A DNA stretch of 64,000 nt from Candidatus Azobacteroides pseudotrichonymphae (GCA_002091395.1 AP017913.1:550001-614000); one strand, 5' to 3'. Positions 39,559-50,719 are shown, counted from the first letter of the stretch. Translations and numbers: made by a program. Notes: generated from the sequence alone by a model not told the origin.

Positions 39559-40311
39559 TCACCTGTTGATTTCGTTTAAAAAATTTTCTAAAGCAACAAC
39601 CATAGATGGAATTTTAGGTTTAGGAGCTGATATATCTATACGCAACCCAGCTTTCTCAACTGCTTCAGCAGTTGTTTGTCCAAAAGTTCCTATAAGAATA
39701 TTTTTCTGTTCAAAATTTGGGAAATTTTTTAACAATGAATCAATCCCTGCAGGAGAGAAAAATAACAGTAAATCGTAATCAAATTTTTCATCACATCTAA
39801 AATCAATATTAACTGTTCTGTACATTGTAACTGTTTTATATTTAATTTTTTTTTCGTCCAATAAATTAAACAAACTATTTCTATGAATATTTGATACAGG
39901 AATCAAATAATTTTCATTATTATATTTACAAATATGACCTAAAAGGTCATTCAATTTGGCCAATTTTGAAAAAAATATTTTTCGCCTACGGTATACTATG
40001 TATTTTTGCAGATAGAGAGCTACAGCTTCACTTAGACAAAAGTATTTTATTGATTTAGATACTGGCAATCGCAATTCTTTACATAAAGAAAAATAATGAT
40101 CTATAGCTGTTTTTGCTGTAAAAATAACAGACACATAATCTTGAATATTTATTTTTTGTGCTCTAAACTCCCTTAACGATATGGGTTCCACTCTAATAAA
40201 TGGTTTAAAATCAATCTGTAAATCATATTTTTTAGCTATATCATAATAGGGAGATTTTTCTGTAATAGGTTTAGGTTGGGAAACTAATATTTTCTTTATA
40301 TTCAAGGCCAT
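39559..40311 (-). CDS. hemD: Uroporphyrinogen-III synthase family protein
   Basis: HemD closes hydroxymethylbilane to uroporphyrinogen III in tetrapyrrole synthesis. The 250-residue protein fits the Bacteroidetes version: MALNIKKILVSQPKP at the N-terminus, VIFTAKTAIDHYF near residue 65 and FFSPAGIDSLLKNFP plus GTFGQTTAEAVEKAGL in the second domain (about 190-225). The family is poorly conserved, so the call rests on these landmarks. In free-living relatives it sits just before rnpA; here it lies 1.7 kb downstream and inverted. No other haem gene is in the window, so whether the pathway is complete is unknown; Bacteroidetes often keep this gene without a full pathway. Confidence 0.8.
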   Translation of the reverse strand: MALNIKKILVSQPKPITEKSPYYDIAKKYDLQIDFKPFIRVEPISLREFRAQKINIQDYVSVIFTAKTAIDHYFSLCKELRLPVSKSIKYFCLSEAVALYLQKYIVYRRRKIFFSKLAKLNDLLGHICKYNNENYLIPVSNIHRNSLFNLLDEKKIKYKTVTMYRTVNIDFRCDEKFDYDLLLFFSPAGIDSLLKNFPNFEQKNILIGTFGQTTAEAVEKAGLRIDISAPKPKIPSMVVALENFLNEINR

Positions 40312-40436
40312 AACTTAGTACACATAACTAAAACAAACAATACCTTCTTTATAAACAACAGCAAATGTACAAAATAAAAACATATACTTAAATTTATATA
40401 GCATAAGCATATATGAATATTTATTCAATTACAAAT

Positions 40437-43400
40437 TTAAAAGTTTTTTTGAAAAAAAATTCCAATTCCTTGTGTATATCCAGATGAATAAGGCACTGTA
40501 TAATAATTATATCTATTAAATCCTTTTAAGGAAAAATTACCACTTTTTGTAAATCTATACTCTATATCACAATCTTTAATTAAAGAAGAATTCTTTAAAT
40601 AATTTAAATGTGCAGGATCGTATGCATAAATAAAATCTGTATTTATAATTAAATGATTGTTCAAATGTTTACTATATAGAGATAACAGCATTTTTGTATC
40701 ATTTTTTGATTCAATCTCATCAATATTATATTTTACACCTATACTGAATTTATCATTTCCTATTTTCCAAAATGTATTAAATAGTTGACTAAAAAACACA
40801 GAAGTAACTACTGAAAAATTGTTGCTTAAATTTGTTTTTTTCTTAGCATATTTTAAAAATTGATCAAAATCACTCATGACAAATAAATAAAACATTTTCC
40901 AATTCATTCCATTAATAGAAATACAATCCTTTATTTTCTTTTCCAACACATTTGTCATTCCTGGAAATTCTATATTAAATGTTATATTAGGCGATTTTAA
41001 TTTCCCAGAAAGCAAAAAAATAAAATTGACTGGAATATTATTATATACATTAGAAAATTGGTTGATTTTATCTCCAACTAAATCCTGTATATTTACTGTT
41101 GTGGAACAATTTGCTTTAATATTTAAATCTGATACAAATGGCTCACCATGAAAAAATACTGAACTCCCCTCTTCTATCATAATTTTTTTTGAAATAGATT
41201 TATGTTGCATAAAATTACCATACTTTCCTTTTTCAATTATATATTTTCCAAAAACTTTTAACGGCGTTTTTGTTCCGTATTGTATTTGCAAGTTGCCATG
41301 CCCAATTACACTTGTTTTATTACATGATATATGATTTGTTAGTATTTCCAAAATAGCTTTATTATTTATATTGGCAATTAAATCAACATTTACTTCATAA
41401 TTTGATGATATCTTATTTTTTTGTTTATTAATTAAATTATCTTCATTTTTTCTTTTTTTTGAAAAAATGACAAAATCGTAATCGGCAACATTTCGTTTTT
41501 TTGCATAATTAATCGTAAAAATTGTATGTTCATCATTATGAAATAAAGCTTTTATTAATAATAGCTTTTTATAGCCACTTAAAGTGGCTACTCCAGTAGC
41601 AAAAACATTTCCATAAAAAAAAGAATTATTATCGAATACATCATCAGTATTAAGTATTAATAAATTTTTGTATGATAAATTAGCCGTAATACGGAAATTT
41701 TTGAATACATCATGCTTAATAAATAGATCAATAATTGCTTTGTTTTTATATTTATCATAAAAACACGTATTTCTTATTGATATTTCACTAGGAGTACACT
41801 TTATCCAACCACTAAAAGTATAGTATGTATTAATGCATTCAACCTTAAATAAACAATTATTTATCCATACATTACCTTCGATTGCCGGCTTGTTAAAATT
41901 ATAAAAAAAATGTAATTTTCCTGTTAACTGCCCAGAAAAATCTGAAAATATACCACTAAACAATTTATTTAAAGAATTGACTTTTACATTATGCATATCA
42001 AAATATATAGAACTGTTTTCTTTCACAGTAGAAACAATTCCATCTATATTAATGTAATTATTTTTTCCATTAACAATTTTTCCTTTTATTATTACTCCTT
42101 GTTTTTTTTTATTCCATTGACAATCTAACAATAAATTTCCAACAATAAAATCTTCGAAAACTAAATGTTGAATATTTATATTAGCAAATAGTTGACAACA
42201 ACAAAAAACATCCTTCATTATAACATATCCACTAGCAACACCTCCAAAATTATATTTTTTATTATAAAATAAATTTAAAATACGCCCTATATCAATTTCT
42301 TTAAAAGAAATATATAATTCATCATTTTTATTTTTAGATACATTACCATTAACTGTAATCGTTTTGCTATCACTTTTTACTATAAAATGATCAATATTAA
42401 TGTTATTAGTAATTTGGTTATACAAAATACATGAAGGAGCAATTTCCCAAAAAGAATCATTAATAAATAATTCAGAAGGATTTATTTGTATAAATATTAT
42501 TGGATTTGTTTTTTTTACTAAAAAATTAGTAACAAAACTCAATTCATTTGAATAATGAACATTATCATCATTCACCCAATTAATAGTAGAATAAATAGAA
42601 TTATTTCTAATTCTAAAATTAGAAGAAGCAAAAAACTTACAATTTTCATTTTTTAGAGATACAATTCCATTTAGATTAATACATATATAATTATTTTTAT
42701 TATCTAAATTCATAACTAAATTTTCTATAGTATAATTATAAACACTTAGACAAGAACATTTTACATTCAAATACAGTTTATTATATAATCCACTATATTC
42801 ACCATTAATATGTAATTTGTTAGCAATAACAGGTAATTTTAAAAAATTGAATAAAATTTGACTATTACTAATAGTCAAATTCAATTTAAAATTGATATTT
42901 TCTTTTTTTAAATAAAATTGCTTTTGAGCAACTAATGAAGGCATATAAAAAGAAAAAAAACGTTGCATAGTCCACATTAACCTTTTTATTGAGAGTAATC
43001 CATTTATTTCTCCATTAATAATTTTTGAATTTAATAATAATCGTTTTTCATTTTTTTTATTTACAATACCAACATAAATAGGACTTAAGGAATATAAGCC
43101 GTTGTCAAATACAAAAATCAATTTATGAAATACTGCATTTCCAATATAACAATTTGAATAATTACCTACCAAATTAATGTCAGCTACAAATGACAATTTA
43201 AAATTTCTACATTTTACAGTTGGATATAATTTAGTAAATGCTATATCAAACCCATTTACTAAAAAATTACATCTAAAATTCGCACTATTAAAAAGAATAG
43301 ATCCTTTAGTAATAATACACCCATTTGGAGATTTAATTTTTAAAACTCCACTAAAGCTATTTGGTGTAAACACACCAAATAAACAAATATTTTTATAATT

Positions 43401-44813
43401 AAAGTACGAATGGTTATATCCTAATTCTTTAACATACATAAAAATTTTTCCTTTACAATCTTTCCAATGACTATTAAAAGTACTACTAAAATTTATAATT
43501 AATTTGACAACCGATCCATAATTATTATTACTAACAAGTTTCTGTATATTAATACCAGGAGTTAGAATTTTACCACATAAAACCCAAAATGTATTTTTCT
43601 TGAGTCTAATATTAGCTTGTAATTGACCAACATTGGTACGGAGATTAATATTTGTAACCAAATTATTTAAATTGCCTGATATTCCAACATTGAAAAAAAT
43701 TTTGCCTAATTTCTTAATTAATGGGGAAAAACAAGTTGATTTAAGATCAAGAAAAATCATTATTTCTTGAAGTACAGACGATGAAATATAAGAATTTTTA
43801 ACACTTGCTTGTATGTTTGCTCGATTTAGGTTACAAATATTTTGAATTTTTATATCTGTATTAATTACAAATTTATTATTCTCTTCAATCATTAATTTTT
43901 TTAATCTAAAATTTTCTAAACTACCTGAAAATTTACCTCTTATTTTTAATTGATTTTGAAAATTAAAAAATGCAGGAAGAAAAAAACGAATGTCTTCCAA
44001 AGATATTCGTGAAGGTTCTATTTGAAAATTAAAACTCGTCTTTTTTGCAAAAAAATTTTTTAAATTTTTGTAGTTAGCTGCAATTCTAGTAAATAAAACA
44101 TGTGATCTAGGAAAAGTCAATTCAACCCGATTGATCATCATATTATTTCTGTTAATAACTAAATTAGTAGAAAATTGTTTTAGTTTGAATCCTGATTTTT
44201 CTATAAAGTTTAATTGTTTTATATCAACTTTTAATGTCGAATTACTTAATTCAAACAATTGTATAGTAGACGTTATATTCCTTAATTGTATATCATTGAT
44301 ATTGAATTTATTTAGTACGGATTTTTTATCTTTAACCTTGTAAGAAAAATTGCCATTTTTTAATGAAAAATTTTTTACAACAACATCAGTTTCTGATGAT
44401 TGATTTTTTTTCTTTTTTAAAAAATTTAAAAAAAATTGAATGTTTAAATGTCCTCCTATAGAATTTCTTGTCAAAGACAAAGCAAAATCGCATATCTGAG
44501 CAGAATTAATAGAAATTTTATTTCTAAAAAAAACTAGAAAATCAAAATTTGTATCAATTTTCTTTGCTGAAAACAAAATTTCTCCCTCTTTGTCTTTCAT
44601 ATTTACATTTCTTAAAGACAGTTTGTCAAAAAAATGAAACTCAACTTTATCAACTGTAATTTCTGCTTCGATTTGTTTTTCTAAGTATTTAGATAATACA
44701 CCAGATAATTCTTTTTGGAAAGAATAAACATAAATAATTGGTAAAAAATAAAATATTGCCCAAAACAACAAACTGAATAATATGATATATTTACATACTT
44801 TATGCTTAACCAT
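40437..44813 (-). CDS. tamB: TamB-like translocation/assembly module protein (DUF490)
   Basis: AsmA/TamB-family proteins bridge inner and outer membranes and are linked to outer-membrane protein assembly and phospholipid transport. The 1458-residue protein has one N-terminal membrane anchor (about residues 8-32), a very long repetitive beta-rich region and a C-terminal DUF490-type domain (about 1180-1458) with GHGNLQIQYGTKTPLKVFGKY-like and VNFIFLLSGKLKSPNITFNIEFPG segments, and ends in a phenylalanine. Length is close to that of Bacteroides homologues. The sequence is strongly diverged and Lys/Asn/Ile-rich. Its partner barrel is not obvious in the window. It implies an outer membrane. Divergent from galM with a 102-bp gap. 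Confidence 0.85.
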   Translation of the reverse strand: MVKHKVCKYIILFSLLFWAIFYFLPIIYVYSFQKELSGVLSKYLEKQIEAEITVDKVEFHFFDKLSLRNVNMKDKEGEILFSAKKIDTNFDFLVFFRNKISINSAQICDFALSLTRNSIGGHLNIQFFLNFLKKKKNQSSETDVVVKNFSLKNGNFSYKVKDKKSVLNKFNINDIQLRNITSTIQLFELSNSTLKVDIKQLNFIEKSGFKLKQFSTNLVINRNNMMINRVELTFPRSHVLFTRIAANYKNLKNFFAKKTSFNFQIEPSRISLEDIRFFLPAFFNFQNQLKIRGKFSGSLENFRLKKLMIEENNKFVINTDIKIQNICNLNRANIQASVKNSYISSSVLQEIMIFLDLKSTCFSPLIKKLGKIFFNVGISGNLNNLVTNINLRTNVGQLQANIRLKKNTFWVLCGKILTPGINIQKLVSNNNYGSVVKLIINFSSTFNSHWKDCKGKIFMYVKELGYNHSYFNYKNICLFGVFTPNSFSGVLKIKSPNGCIITKGSILFNSANFRCNFLVNGFDIAFTKLYPTVKCRNFKLSFVADINLVGNYSNCYIGNAVFHKLIFVFDNGLYSLSPIYVGIVNKKNEKRLLLNSKIINGEINGLLSIKRLMWTMQRFFSFYMPSLVAQKQFYLKKENINFKLNLTISNSQILFNFLKLPVIANKLHINGEYSGLYNKLYLNVKCSCLSVYNYTIENLVMNLDNKNNYICINLNGIVSLKNENCKFFASSNFRIRNNSIYSTINWVNDDNVHYSNELSFVTNFLVKKTNPIIFIQINPSELFINDSFWEIAPSCILYNQITNNINIDHFIVKSDSKTITVNGNVSKNKNDELYISFKEIDIGRILNLFYNKKYNFGGVASGYVIMKDVFCCCQLFANINIQHLVFEDFIVGNLLLDCQWNKKKQGVIIKGKIVNGKNNYINIDGIVSTVKENSSIYFDMHNVKVNSLNKLFSGIFSDFSGQLTGKLHFFYNFNKPAIEGNVWINNCLFKVECINTYYTFSGWIKCTPSEISIRNTCFYDKYKNKAIIDLFIKHDVFKNFRITANLSYKNLLILNTDDVFDNNSFFYGNVFATGVATLSGYKKLLLIKALFHNDEHTIFTINYAKKRNVADYDFVIFSKKRKNEDNLINKQKNKISSNYEVNVDLIANINNKAILEILTNHISCNKTSVIGHGNLQIQYGTKTPLKVFGKYIIEKGKYGNFMQHKSISKKIMIEEGSSVFFHGEPFVSDLNIKANCSTTVNIQDLVGDKINQFSNVYNNIPVNFIFLLSGKLKSPNITFNIEFPGMTNVLEKKIKDCISINGMNWKMFYLFVMSDFDQFLKYAKKKTNLSNNFSVVTSVFFSQLFNTFWKIGNDKFSIGVKYNIDEIESKNDTKMLLSLYSKHLNNHLIINTDFIYAYDPAHLNYLKNSSLIKDCDIEYRFTKSGNFSLKGFNRYNYYTVPYSSGYTQGIGIFFQKNF

Positions 44814-44915
44814 TGATTTATTTGAAATTCACTTGCGTAAAAATAAGATTTTTTTAAAAAATATAATTTCTTTTACTACTACTTTAGTAATAAAAATTTA
44901 AGCATTTAATTAGTC

Positions 44916-45983
44916 ATGGAAATATTAAACGGGTTAAAAAAAAAAAATTTTGAAAAAATTATAGACAATAAGCTTGTAAAATTGTTCATTTTAAAAAATA
45001 AAAAATGTACTGAATTATCCATAATCAATTATGGAGCAAGAATTGTTTCTCTTAATGTACCTGACAAAAAAGGGAAATTAGTAGATGTAGTCTTAGGGAA
45101 AAACAATATCAATGACTACATGAATAAGCGAACCTTTTACTTAGGCGCAATTTGTGGAAGAACAGCAAATCGCATATCTAATGCTAGTTTTACATTAAAA
45201 AATAAAACATATCGTTTAAAAGCAAATAATGGGCCTAACAATTTGCATGGAGGAATCAAAGGATTTCATGCAGTTGTATGGAATGCTTATCAAAAAAACC
45301 AACAAACACTAGAATTAACATATCTCTCAAAAGATGGAGAAGAAGGATTCCCTGGCAATTTAAATGTAAAAGTCACTTATGAACTAACAGATACAAATAC
45401 TGTTAAAATAACTTATAGAGCTGAAACAGACAAAATGACAATTTTTAATCCAACTAACCATTCTTATTTTAATCTTTCTGGCGAGGGAGATCCTTCAATT
45501 ACTAACCATGAATTACAAATTAATGCAGACACTTTCTTGCCAACCAATAACGTTTCTATTCCGCTTGGGAAACCAGAAAATGTTGAAAATACACCTTTTG
45601 ATTTTCGTTCATTGCGTACAATAGGCGAGTATATAAAAAAAAATCATGTCCAATTGGTATACGGTAATGGATATGATCATAACTTCATTATTAATAGAAC
45701 AACAAATGAGTTAATCTATGCAGCAAAAATTTTATCTAAAAAAACTGGGATTGTAATGAAAGTTTATACTACTGAACCAGGAGTTCAATTGTATACAGGT
45801 AATTATTTAGATGGTAGTTTCGAAGGAAAACAAAATCACATTTATACGAAACAATCTGCATTTTGTTTAGAAACACAACACTATCCGGATAGTATTCACT
45901 TCCCAGAATATCCATCTATAGTATTGCATCCAAATGAAATATTTCAATCCATAACTGAATATCAATTCAGTGTTAAAATTTAG
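44916..45983 (+). CDS. galM: Aldose 1-epimerase (mutarotase)
   Basis: Interconverts alpha and beta anomers of aldoses such as galactose and glucose. The 355-residue protein shows the family residues: GRTANRI (about 78-84), NNLHGGIKGFHAVVW with the conserved histidine, NPTNHSYFNLSG with the catalytic histidine (about 180-191), DHNFI, and the C-terminal ETQHYPDSIHFPEYPS with the catalytic glutamate (about 318). Full length. The start is 102 bp from tamB on the other strand. Suggests use of host- or plant-derived hexoses. Confidence 0.94.
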   Translation: MEILNGLKKKNFEKIIDNKLVKLFILKNKKCTELSIINYGARIVSLNVPDKKGKLVDVVLGKNNINDYMNKRTFYLGAICGRTANRISNASFTLKNKTYRLKANNGPNNLHGGIKGFHAVVWNAYQKNQQTLELTYLSKDGEEGFPGNLNVKVTYELTDTNTVKITYRAETDKMTIFNPTNHSYFNLSGEGDPSITNHELQINADTFLPTNNVSIPLGKPENVENTPFDFRSLRTIGEYIKKNHVQLVYGNGYDHNFIINRTTNELIYAAKILSKKTGIVMKVYTTEPGVQLYTGNYLDGSFEGKQNHIYTKQSAFCLETQHYPDSIHFPEYPSIVLHPNEIFQSITEYQFSVKI

Positions 45984-46429
45984 AACAAAAAAGTTCACTT
46001 AACTAACAAAACAGATCATAATAAAATTTTTCATTTCTGAAAATAATTCTTGTTGAGAAGTATCTAAAACTATTACTAGTTAATGAATTAACCAATTTAT
46101 AAAATACTAAATAAACATTTGAAAAAATATAGTTATAAAACAATTTAGTAAATTTGTCCATTAATTATAAAAAATTTCATGTATGAAATTTTGGCAAAAT
46201 ATTCTACTAATGAATTTGAAATTCAATTATAAATAAGACATAACTGAAAAATTTTTACACAGTTTAAATATAAAATTTTACAAAAATTTATTTAGGATTT
46301 AAAAAATATATATTTATTTAGTTCTAGTTTAGAATTAATTTGTTGTTTCAATAAAAAATATTAACATATCTTTTCAATAAATAAACAATTTGACAAAACA
46401 CACCTACAGTCTATATTAATATAGATTCT
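45984..46429. other. Gene-free region between galM and fcl
   Basis: 446 bp without supported genes. A 10-bp inverted repeat AAAATTTCAT/ATGAAATTTT (46171-46192, 2-nt centre) and a 15-bp palindrome TGAATTT-G-AAATTCA (46211-46225) lie within 55 bp of each other. The latter half should contain the fcl-gmd promoter; a TTTG at about 46340 has a weak TAACATAT box 19 bp later. Confidence 0.5.
46171..46192. repeat. Inverted repeat between galM and fcl
   Basis: Perfect 10-bp arms separated by GT. No T-run follows closely. Could be a weak terminator of galM, 190 bp after its stop, or a regulator site before fcl. Confidence 0.4.
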
Positions 46430-47512
46430 ATGAAAAAAAATGCAAAGATTTACGTAGCTGGACATACTGGACTAGTAGGTTCAGCTTTAATAAAAAAATT
46501 ACGAGAAAAAGGTTATACCAATTTACTTACAAAAACAAGTAAAGAATTAAATTTAATAAATCAGGAAACTGTTTTCAATTTTTTTAAAAATGAAAAGCCA
46601 GAATATGTTTTTTTATCTGCAGCAAAAGTTGGAGGAATAATTGCAAATAATATTTACAGAGGACAATTTATATACGAAAATTTACAGATACAAAACAATG
46701 TGATACACGCATCTTACAAGAACAATGTAAAAAAATTATTATTTCTTGGTTCTACTTGTATTTATCCAAAAGAATCTCCTCAACCAATTTTAGAAGATTA
46801 TTTACTGACTTCGCCATTGGAATATACTAATGAACCATATGCCATAGCAAAAATTGCTGGAATCAAAATGTGTGAAAACTATAACATTCAATATGGAACA
46901 AATTTTATTACAGCAATGCCTACGAATTTATATGGACCTAATGATAATTTCGATTTAGAAAAATCTCATGTATTACCAGCTTTACTTCGTAAAATACATC
47001 TTGCTAAAAGCTTGATGGATGATGATTGGCATACTATTCAAAAAGATTTAAATAAGCGACCAATAGAAGGACTTACAGGGATAGAAAATAAAGAAATTAT
47101 CATAAACAAATTAAGTAAATATGGAATTAAAAATTGGAATGTGGAAATTTTTGGAACTGGTGATTCTTTACGTGAATTTCTTTGGAGTGAAGAAATGGCT
47201 GATGCTTGTATCCATATAATGAGAAAAATAAACTTTTCAGATTTAAAACCTTTAGGGGAAGAGGTGCGTAATACACATATCAATATAGGAACAGGCAAAG
47301 AAATTTCCATTAATCAACTAACAAAATTTATTACTGAAACAGTAAAATATAGTGGAGCATTTTACTTCAACCAAAAAAAAACAAATGGAACGATGCGAAA
47401 ATTAAGTAATTTATCTAGAATACATAAATTTGGATGGCATCATAAAATAAATATTGAAAAAGGAATACAAAAACTATATGATTGGTACTTAAAAAATTTA
47501 TTTTATGAATAA
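46430..47512 (+). CDS. fcl: GDP-L-fucose synthase
   Basis: Epimerises and reduces GDP-4-keto-6-deoxy-D-mannose to GDP-L-fucose using NADPH. The 360-residue short-chain dehydrogenase has the nucleotide motif [10 protein letters not shown] (11-20), the catalytic set S108 (GSTCIYP), Y137 and K141 (PYAIAKIAG), and a roughly 35-residue insertion (about 195-232) relative to the E. coli enzyme that is usual in Bacteroidetes. It overlaps gmd by 8 bp, so the two enzymes of the pathway are coupled. In many genomes gmd comes first; here fcl does. GDP-fucose would feed surface glycans or protein O-glycosylation. Confidence 0.96.
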   Translation: MKKNAKIYVAGHTGLVGSALIKKLREKGYTNLLTKTSKELNLINQETVFNFFKNEKPEYVFLSAAKVGGIIANNIYRGQFIYENLQIQNNVIHASYKNNVKKLLFLGSTCIYPKESPQPILEDYLLTSPLEYTNEPYAIAKIAGIKMCENYNIQYGTNFITAMPTNLYGPNDNFDLEKSHVLPALLRKIHLAKSLMDDDWHTIQKDLNKRPIEGLTGIENKEIIINKLSKYGIKNWNVEIFGTGDSLREFLWSEEMADACIHIMRKINFSDLKPLGEEVRNTHINIGTGKEISINQLTKFITETVKYSGAFYFNQKKTNGTMRKLSNLSRIHKFGWHHKINIEKGIQKLYDWYLKNLFYE

Positions 47513-48638
47513 AATAGCTTTGATTACGGGGATTACTGGACAAGATGGAGCATATTTATCAGAATTATTAATTAAGAAAGGATATATTGTACATGGAATT
47601 AAGCGTCGTTCTTCTTTATTGAATACAAATCGTATAGATCACCTTTACAAAGATCCAAATCAATTTGATCGTAATTTAGTTTTGCATTATGGAGATATGA
47701 CTGATTCTATAAATTTAACACGTATTATTAGCAAAATTCAGCCAGATGAAATTTACAATTTGGCTGCTCAAAGCCATGTTAAAGTAAGCTTTGATACTCC
47801 AGAATACACTGCTAATGTAAATGGACTTGGAACTTTACGCATACTAGAGTCTATTCGTCTTTTAAAATTAACTAATAAAACACGTATATACCAAGCATCT
47901 ACATCAGAATTATATGGATTAGCACAAGAAACACCACAAAAAGAAACCACCCCATTTTATCCACGTAGTCCATATGCAGCTTCTAAATTATATGCGTATT
48001 GGATTACAATCAATTATCGAGAAGCATATAATATGTTTGCTTGTAATGGCATTTTATTTAATCACGAATCTCCGTTTCGCGGAGAAACATTCGTAACACG
48101 TAAAATAACACAAGCTCTATCCCGTATAGTATTGGGTATTCAAAATGAATTATATATGGGAAATCTATCTAGTAAACGCGATTGGGGACATGCCAAAGAC
48201 TACGTTCAAGCAATGTATTTGATTTTACAGCAAGACAAACCAGATGATTATGTAATTGCAACGGGCATAGCAACTACCATTAGAGACTTTATTTTAAAAA
48301 CATTTAAAAAAATAGGCATAAATCTTTTATTTAAAGGAAAAGGAATAAATGAAACTGGAATGATTATAGACCTAGATGAAGATATATTTATAACAAAAGT
48401 AGGAGAATTATATTTAGATATAATTAGGAAAAAAATTGGATTAGACGTTATAAAAATAAATTCAACATATTTTCGTCCAACAGAAGTTGAATTATTACTT
48501 GGAGACGCAACAAAAGCATATAACAAATTATTATGGAAACCTCATTACACTTTAGATATGCTTATTGATGACATGATTACAAAAGATTTAGAAGAAACAA
48601 AAAGATATATAAAAACAAGACATACAAAACAATATTGA
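47505..48638 (+). CDS. gmd: GDP-mannose 4,6-dehydratase
   Basis: First step from GDP-D-mannose towards GDP-L-fucose. The 377-residue protein has [10 protein letters not shown] (9-18), [15 protein letters not shown] (34-48), the active-site set around T133/E135 (QASTSELYG) and Y157/K161 ([12 protein letters not shown]), and the [19 protein letters not shown] segment. Length matches the family. It shares 8 bp with fcl and ends 162 bp from convergent glmM. GDP-mannose must be made by genes outside the window. Confidence 0.97.
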   Translation: MNKIALITGITGQDGAYLSELLIKKGYIVHGIKRRSSLLNTNRIDHLYKDPNQFDRNLVLHYGDMTDSINLTRIISKIQPDEIYNLAAQSHVKVSFDTPEYTANVNGLGTLRILESIRLLKLTNKTRIYQASTSELYGLAQETPQKETTPFYPRSPYAASKLYAYWITINYREAYNMFACNGILFNHESPFRGETFVTRKITQALSRIVLGIQNELYMGNLSSKRDWGHAKDYVQAMYLILQQDKPDDYVIATGIATTIRDFILKTFKKIGINLLFKGKGINETGMIIDLDEDIFITKVGELYLDIIRKKIGLDVIKINSTYFRPTEVELLLGDATKAYNKLLWKPHYTLDMLIDDMITKDLEETKRYIKTRHTKQY

Positions 48639-48800
48639 ATCATTAAGTAATTTCGTACAAACATACTGAAATTAACTTTTTAACTAAGTAAAAACTATTT
48701 AATGCACAAAAATTATTATGTAATCAATTTACAAATCATAGCTAAAAACAATTCATTTATTATATTGACATATTCGAAAAGTATAAATTTAGAACAATCT

Positions 48801-50174
48801 TTATATTAAATCTATTACTGACTTAACTAAACGATCTGCTTTCAATTGTGTTGATGCTTCAGCATAAACACGCAATATTGCCTCTGTATTTGACTTTCTA
48901 AAATGAACCCAAGAATTATCTTGAAAATCAATTTTCAGTCCATCTACATCATCAAGTTGATAAGATGCATATTTTTTTTTTATAAAATTTAATACTACAT
49001 CAAAATTTACACATGAAGTCAAACTTATAGACTTTTTTGACATATAATAATTAGGATAACTTGCACGAAGTTCACTTACTTTTTTATTGGACTTTGCTAA
49101 ATAAGTTAAGAATAAAGCGATACCAACTAAAGCATCTCGACCATAATGTGATCTTGGATAAATTATTCCTCCGTTACCTTCTCCTCCAATAACAGCATTA
49201 GTTTCTTTCATTTTCCTTACTACGTTTGTTTCTCCTACAGTTGATGAATTATAAATACAACCATATTGTTCAGTAACATCACGTAAAGCACGAGTAGAAC
49301 TCATATTAGAAACTGTACTACCTGGCGTACAAGACAAAACATAATCAGCTATCGAAACCAGAGTATACTCTTCTCCAAACATGGTTCCTGTTTCTGTAAT
49401 AATTGAAAGGCGGTCTACATCTGGATCTACAGCAAATCCAACAGATGCTCTTTTTTGTTTTACTTTTTCTGCAATTTCATATAAATGTTTAGATACGGGC
49501 TCTGGATTATGGGCAAAAATTCCTGTCAAGTCAGAATTTATACAAACAAATTTAGTGACTCCTAAAGCATTCAATAATTGAGGAAGAATAATTCCACCTA
49601 CCGAATTAATAGTATCAACTACAACTGTAAAATTAGACTTTCGGATAGCATTTACATCAACTAATTCCAAATTTAAAATGTGCTCTATGTGTTTCTTTAC
49701 GTATGAATTGTTTATTGTTACTTTGCCAAGTTCTTCTGTGTGAGCAAAAGTAAAAAACTCACTTTTTGCAATGCGCAAAATTTTATTTATTTCTACAGAA
49801 GAAAAAAATTCTCCATTTTTATTTAAAAATTTTAATGCATTCCATTGCTGAGGATTATGTGATGCTGTAATTACAATTCCACCTAAAGCTTTCCCTTCTA
49901 TAACAGCTAACTCAGTAGTTGGAGTGGATGCAAGCCCTATATCTACAACATTCAACCCCATTCCTAACAATGTGCTAATTACTAAATTTTGTATCATAGA
50001 GCCTGAAATACGAGAATCACGACCTACAATAATTTCTCGAGAAAAAGTTTCAAAAGAACGAATAAAAGATCCATAAGCGGCAGTAAATTTTACAATATCT
50101 AATGGAGAAAGGCTATCTCCTATTTTACCTCCAATAGTTCCACGAATACCAGAAATAGATTTAATCAAAGGCAT
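48801..50174 (-). CDS. glmM: Phosphoglucosamine mutase (phosphohexomutase)
   Basis: Converts glucosamine-6-P to glucosamine-1-P for UDP-GlcNAc and peptidoglycan. The 457-residue protein has the phosphoserine loop TASHNPQQWNALK with S105, the metal loop DPDVDR (250-255), the sugar loop GGEGNGG, and the phosphate-binding RKSNTEAILRVYAE near the C-terminus. This is the form labelled GlmM in Bacteroides, but phosphomannomutase activity is possible for the family, which would help supply GDP-mannose for gmd/fcl. Its position before nrnA and rpe follows Bacteroidales order. Confidence 0.9.
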   Translation of the reverse strand: MPLIKSISGIRGTIGGKIGDSLSPLDIVKFTAAYGSFIRSFETFSREIIVGRDSRISGSMIQNLVISTLLGMGLNVVDIGLASTPTTELAVIEGKALGGIVITASHNPQQWNALKFLNKNGEFFSSVEINKILRIAKSEFFTFAHTEELGKVTINNSYVKKHIEHILNLELVDVNAIRKSNFTVVVDTINSVGGIILPQLLNALGVTKFVCINSDLTGIFAHNPEPVSKHLYEIAEKVKQKRASVGFAVDPDVDRLSIITETGTMFGEEYTLVSIADYVLSCTPGSTVSNMSSTRALRDVTEQYGCIYNSSTVGETNVVRKMKETNAVIGGEGNGGIIYPRSHYGRDALVGIALFLTYLAKSNKKVSELRASYPNYYMSKKSISLTSCVNFDVVLNFIKKKYASYQLDDVDGLKIDFQDNSWVHFRKSNTEAILRVYAEASTQLKADRLVKSVIDLI

Positions 50175-50719
50175 GATAATAAATTTTTACGTAATACAAA
50201 ACAATTCAACAACAATCAAATTAATACAAATTAATTTTTCTTTTCGCATATACAAAGAACATAATTTAATTATTATAATTACAGCTAACAACTCCCAAAG
50301 CTTCAATTACATCAACATTAAACATGATACCAAAAAGTTAGCAGCAACATAAATACTATTACCATAACATGATTTACATTAAATGACTGTCAGATACATT
50401 TTGAATAATTCATAATTTTTATGTATTACTATAAAATTCAAACACTCTTATAATATTGTTATTTTTAATACATTCTCATGATAAAACATTATACAATACA
50501 CTAAATAAACAAACAAAACTGAAAAACTATATTTTTAATATTATGATGCAAATCATAATTATTATTTTTATAATAAGCAACCACATACTTTACAAAAAAA
50601 TACATTAAAAACACAGTGCAACATTAAAAAAAGTAATTTTATGTCTAACTATTTTTCCTTTAAACATTATTACAACTTTTTTAAAAATTGACTTTTACAA
50701 AGCCATATACAAAACCATT
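50175..50719. other. Gene-free region between nrnA and glmM
   Basis: 545 bp between two leftward genes with no supported ORF. An 8-bp stem ATTATGAT/ATCATAAT with a GCAA tetraloop lies at 50540-50559. In free-living relatives a small lipoprotein gene often lies here (from memory), so this may be a site of gene loss. Confidence 0.5.
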
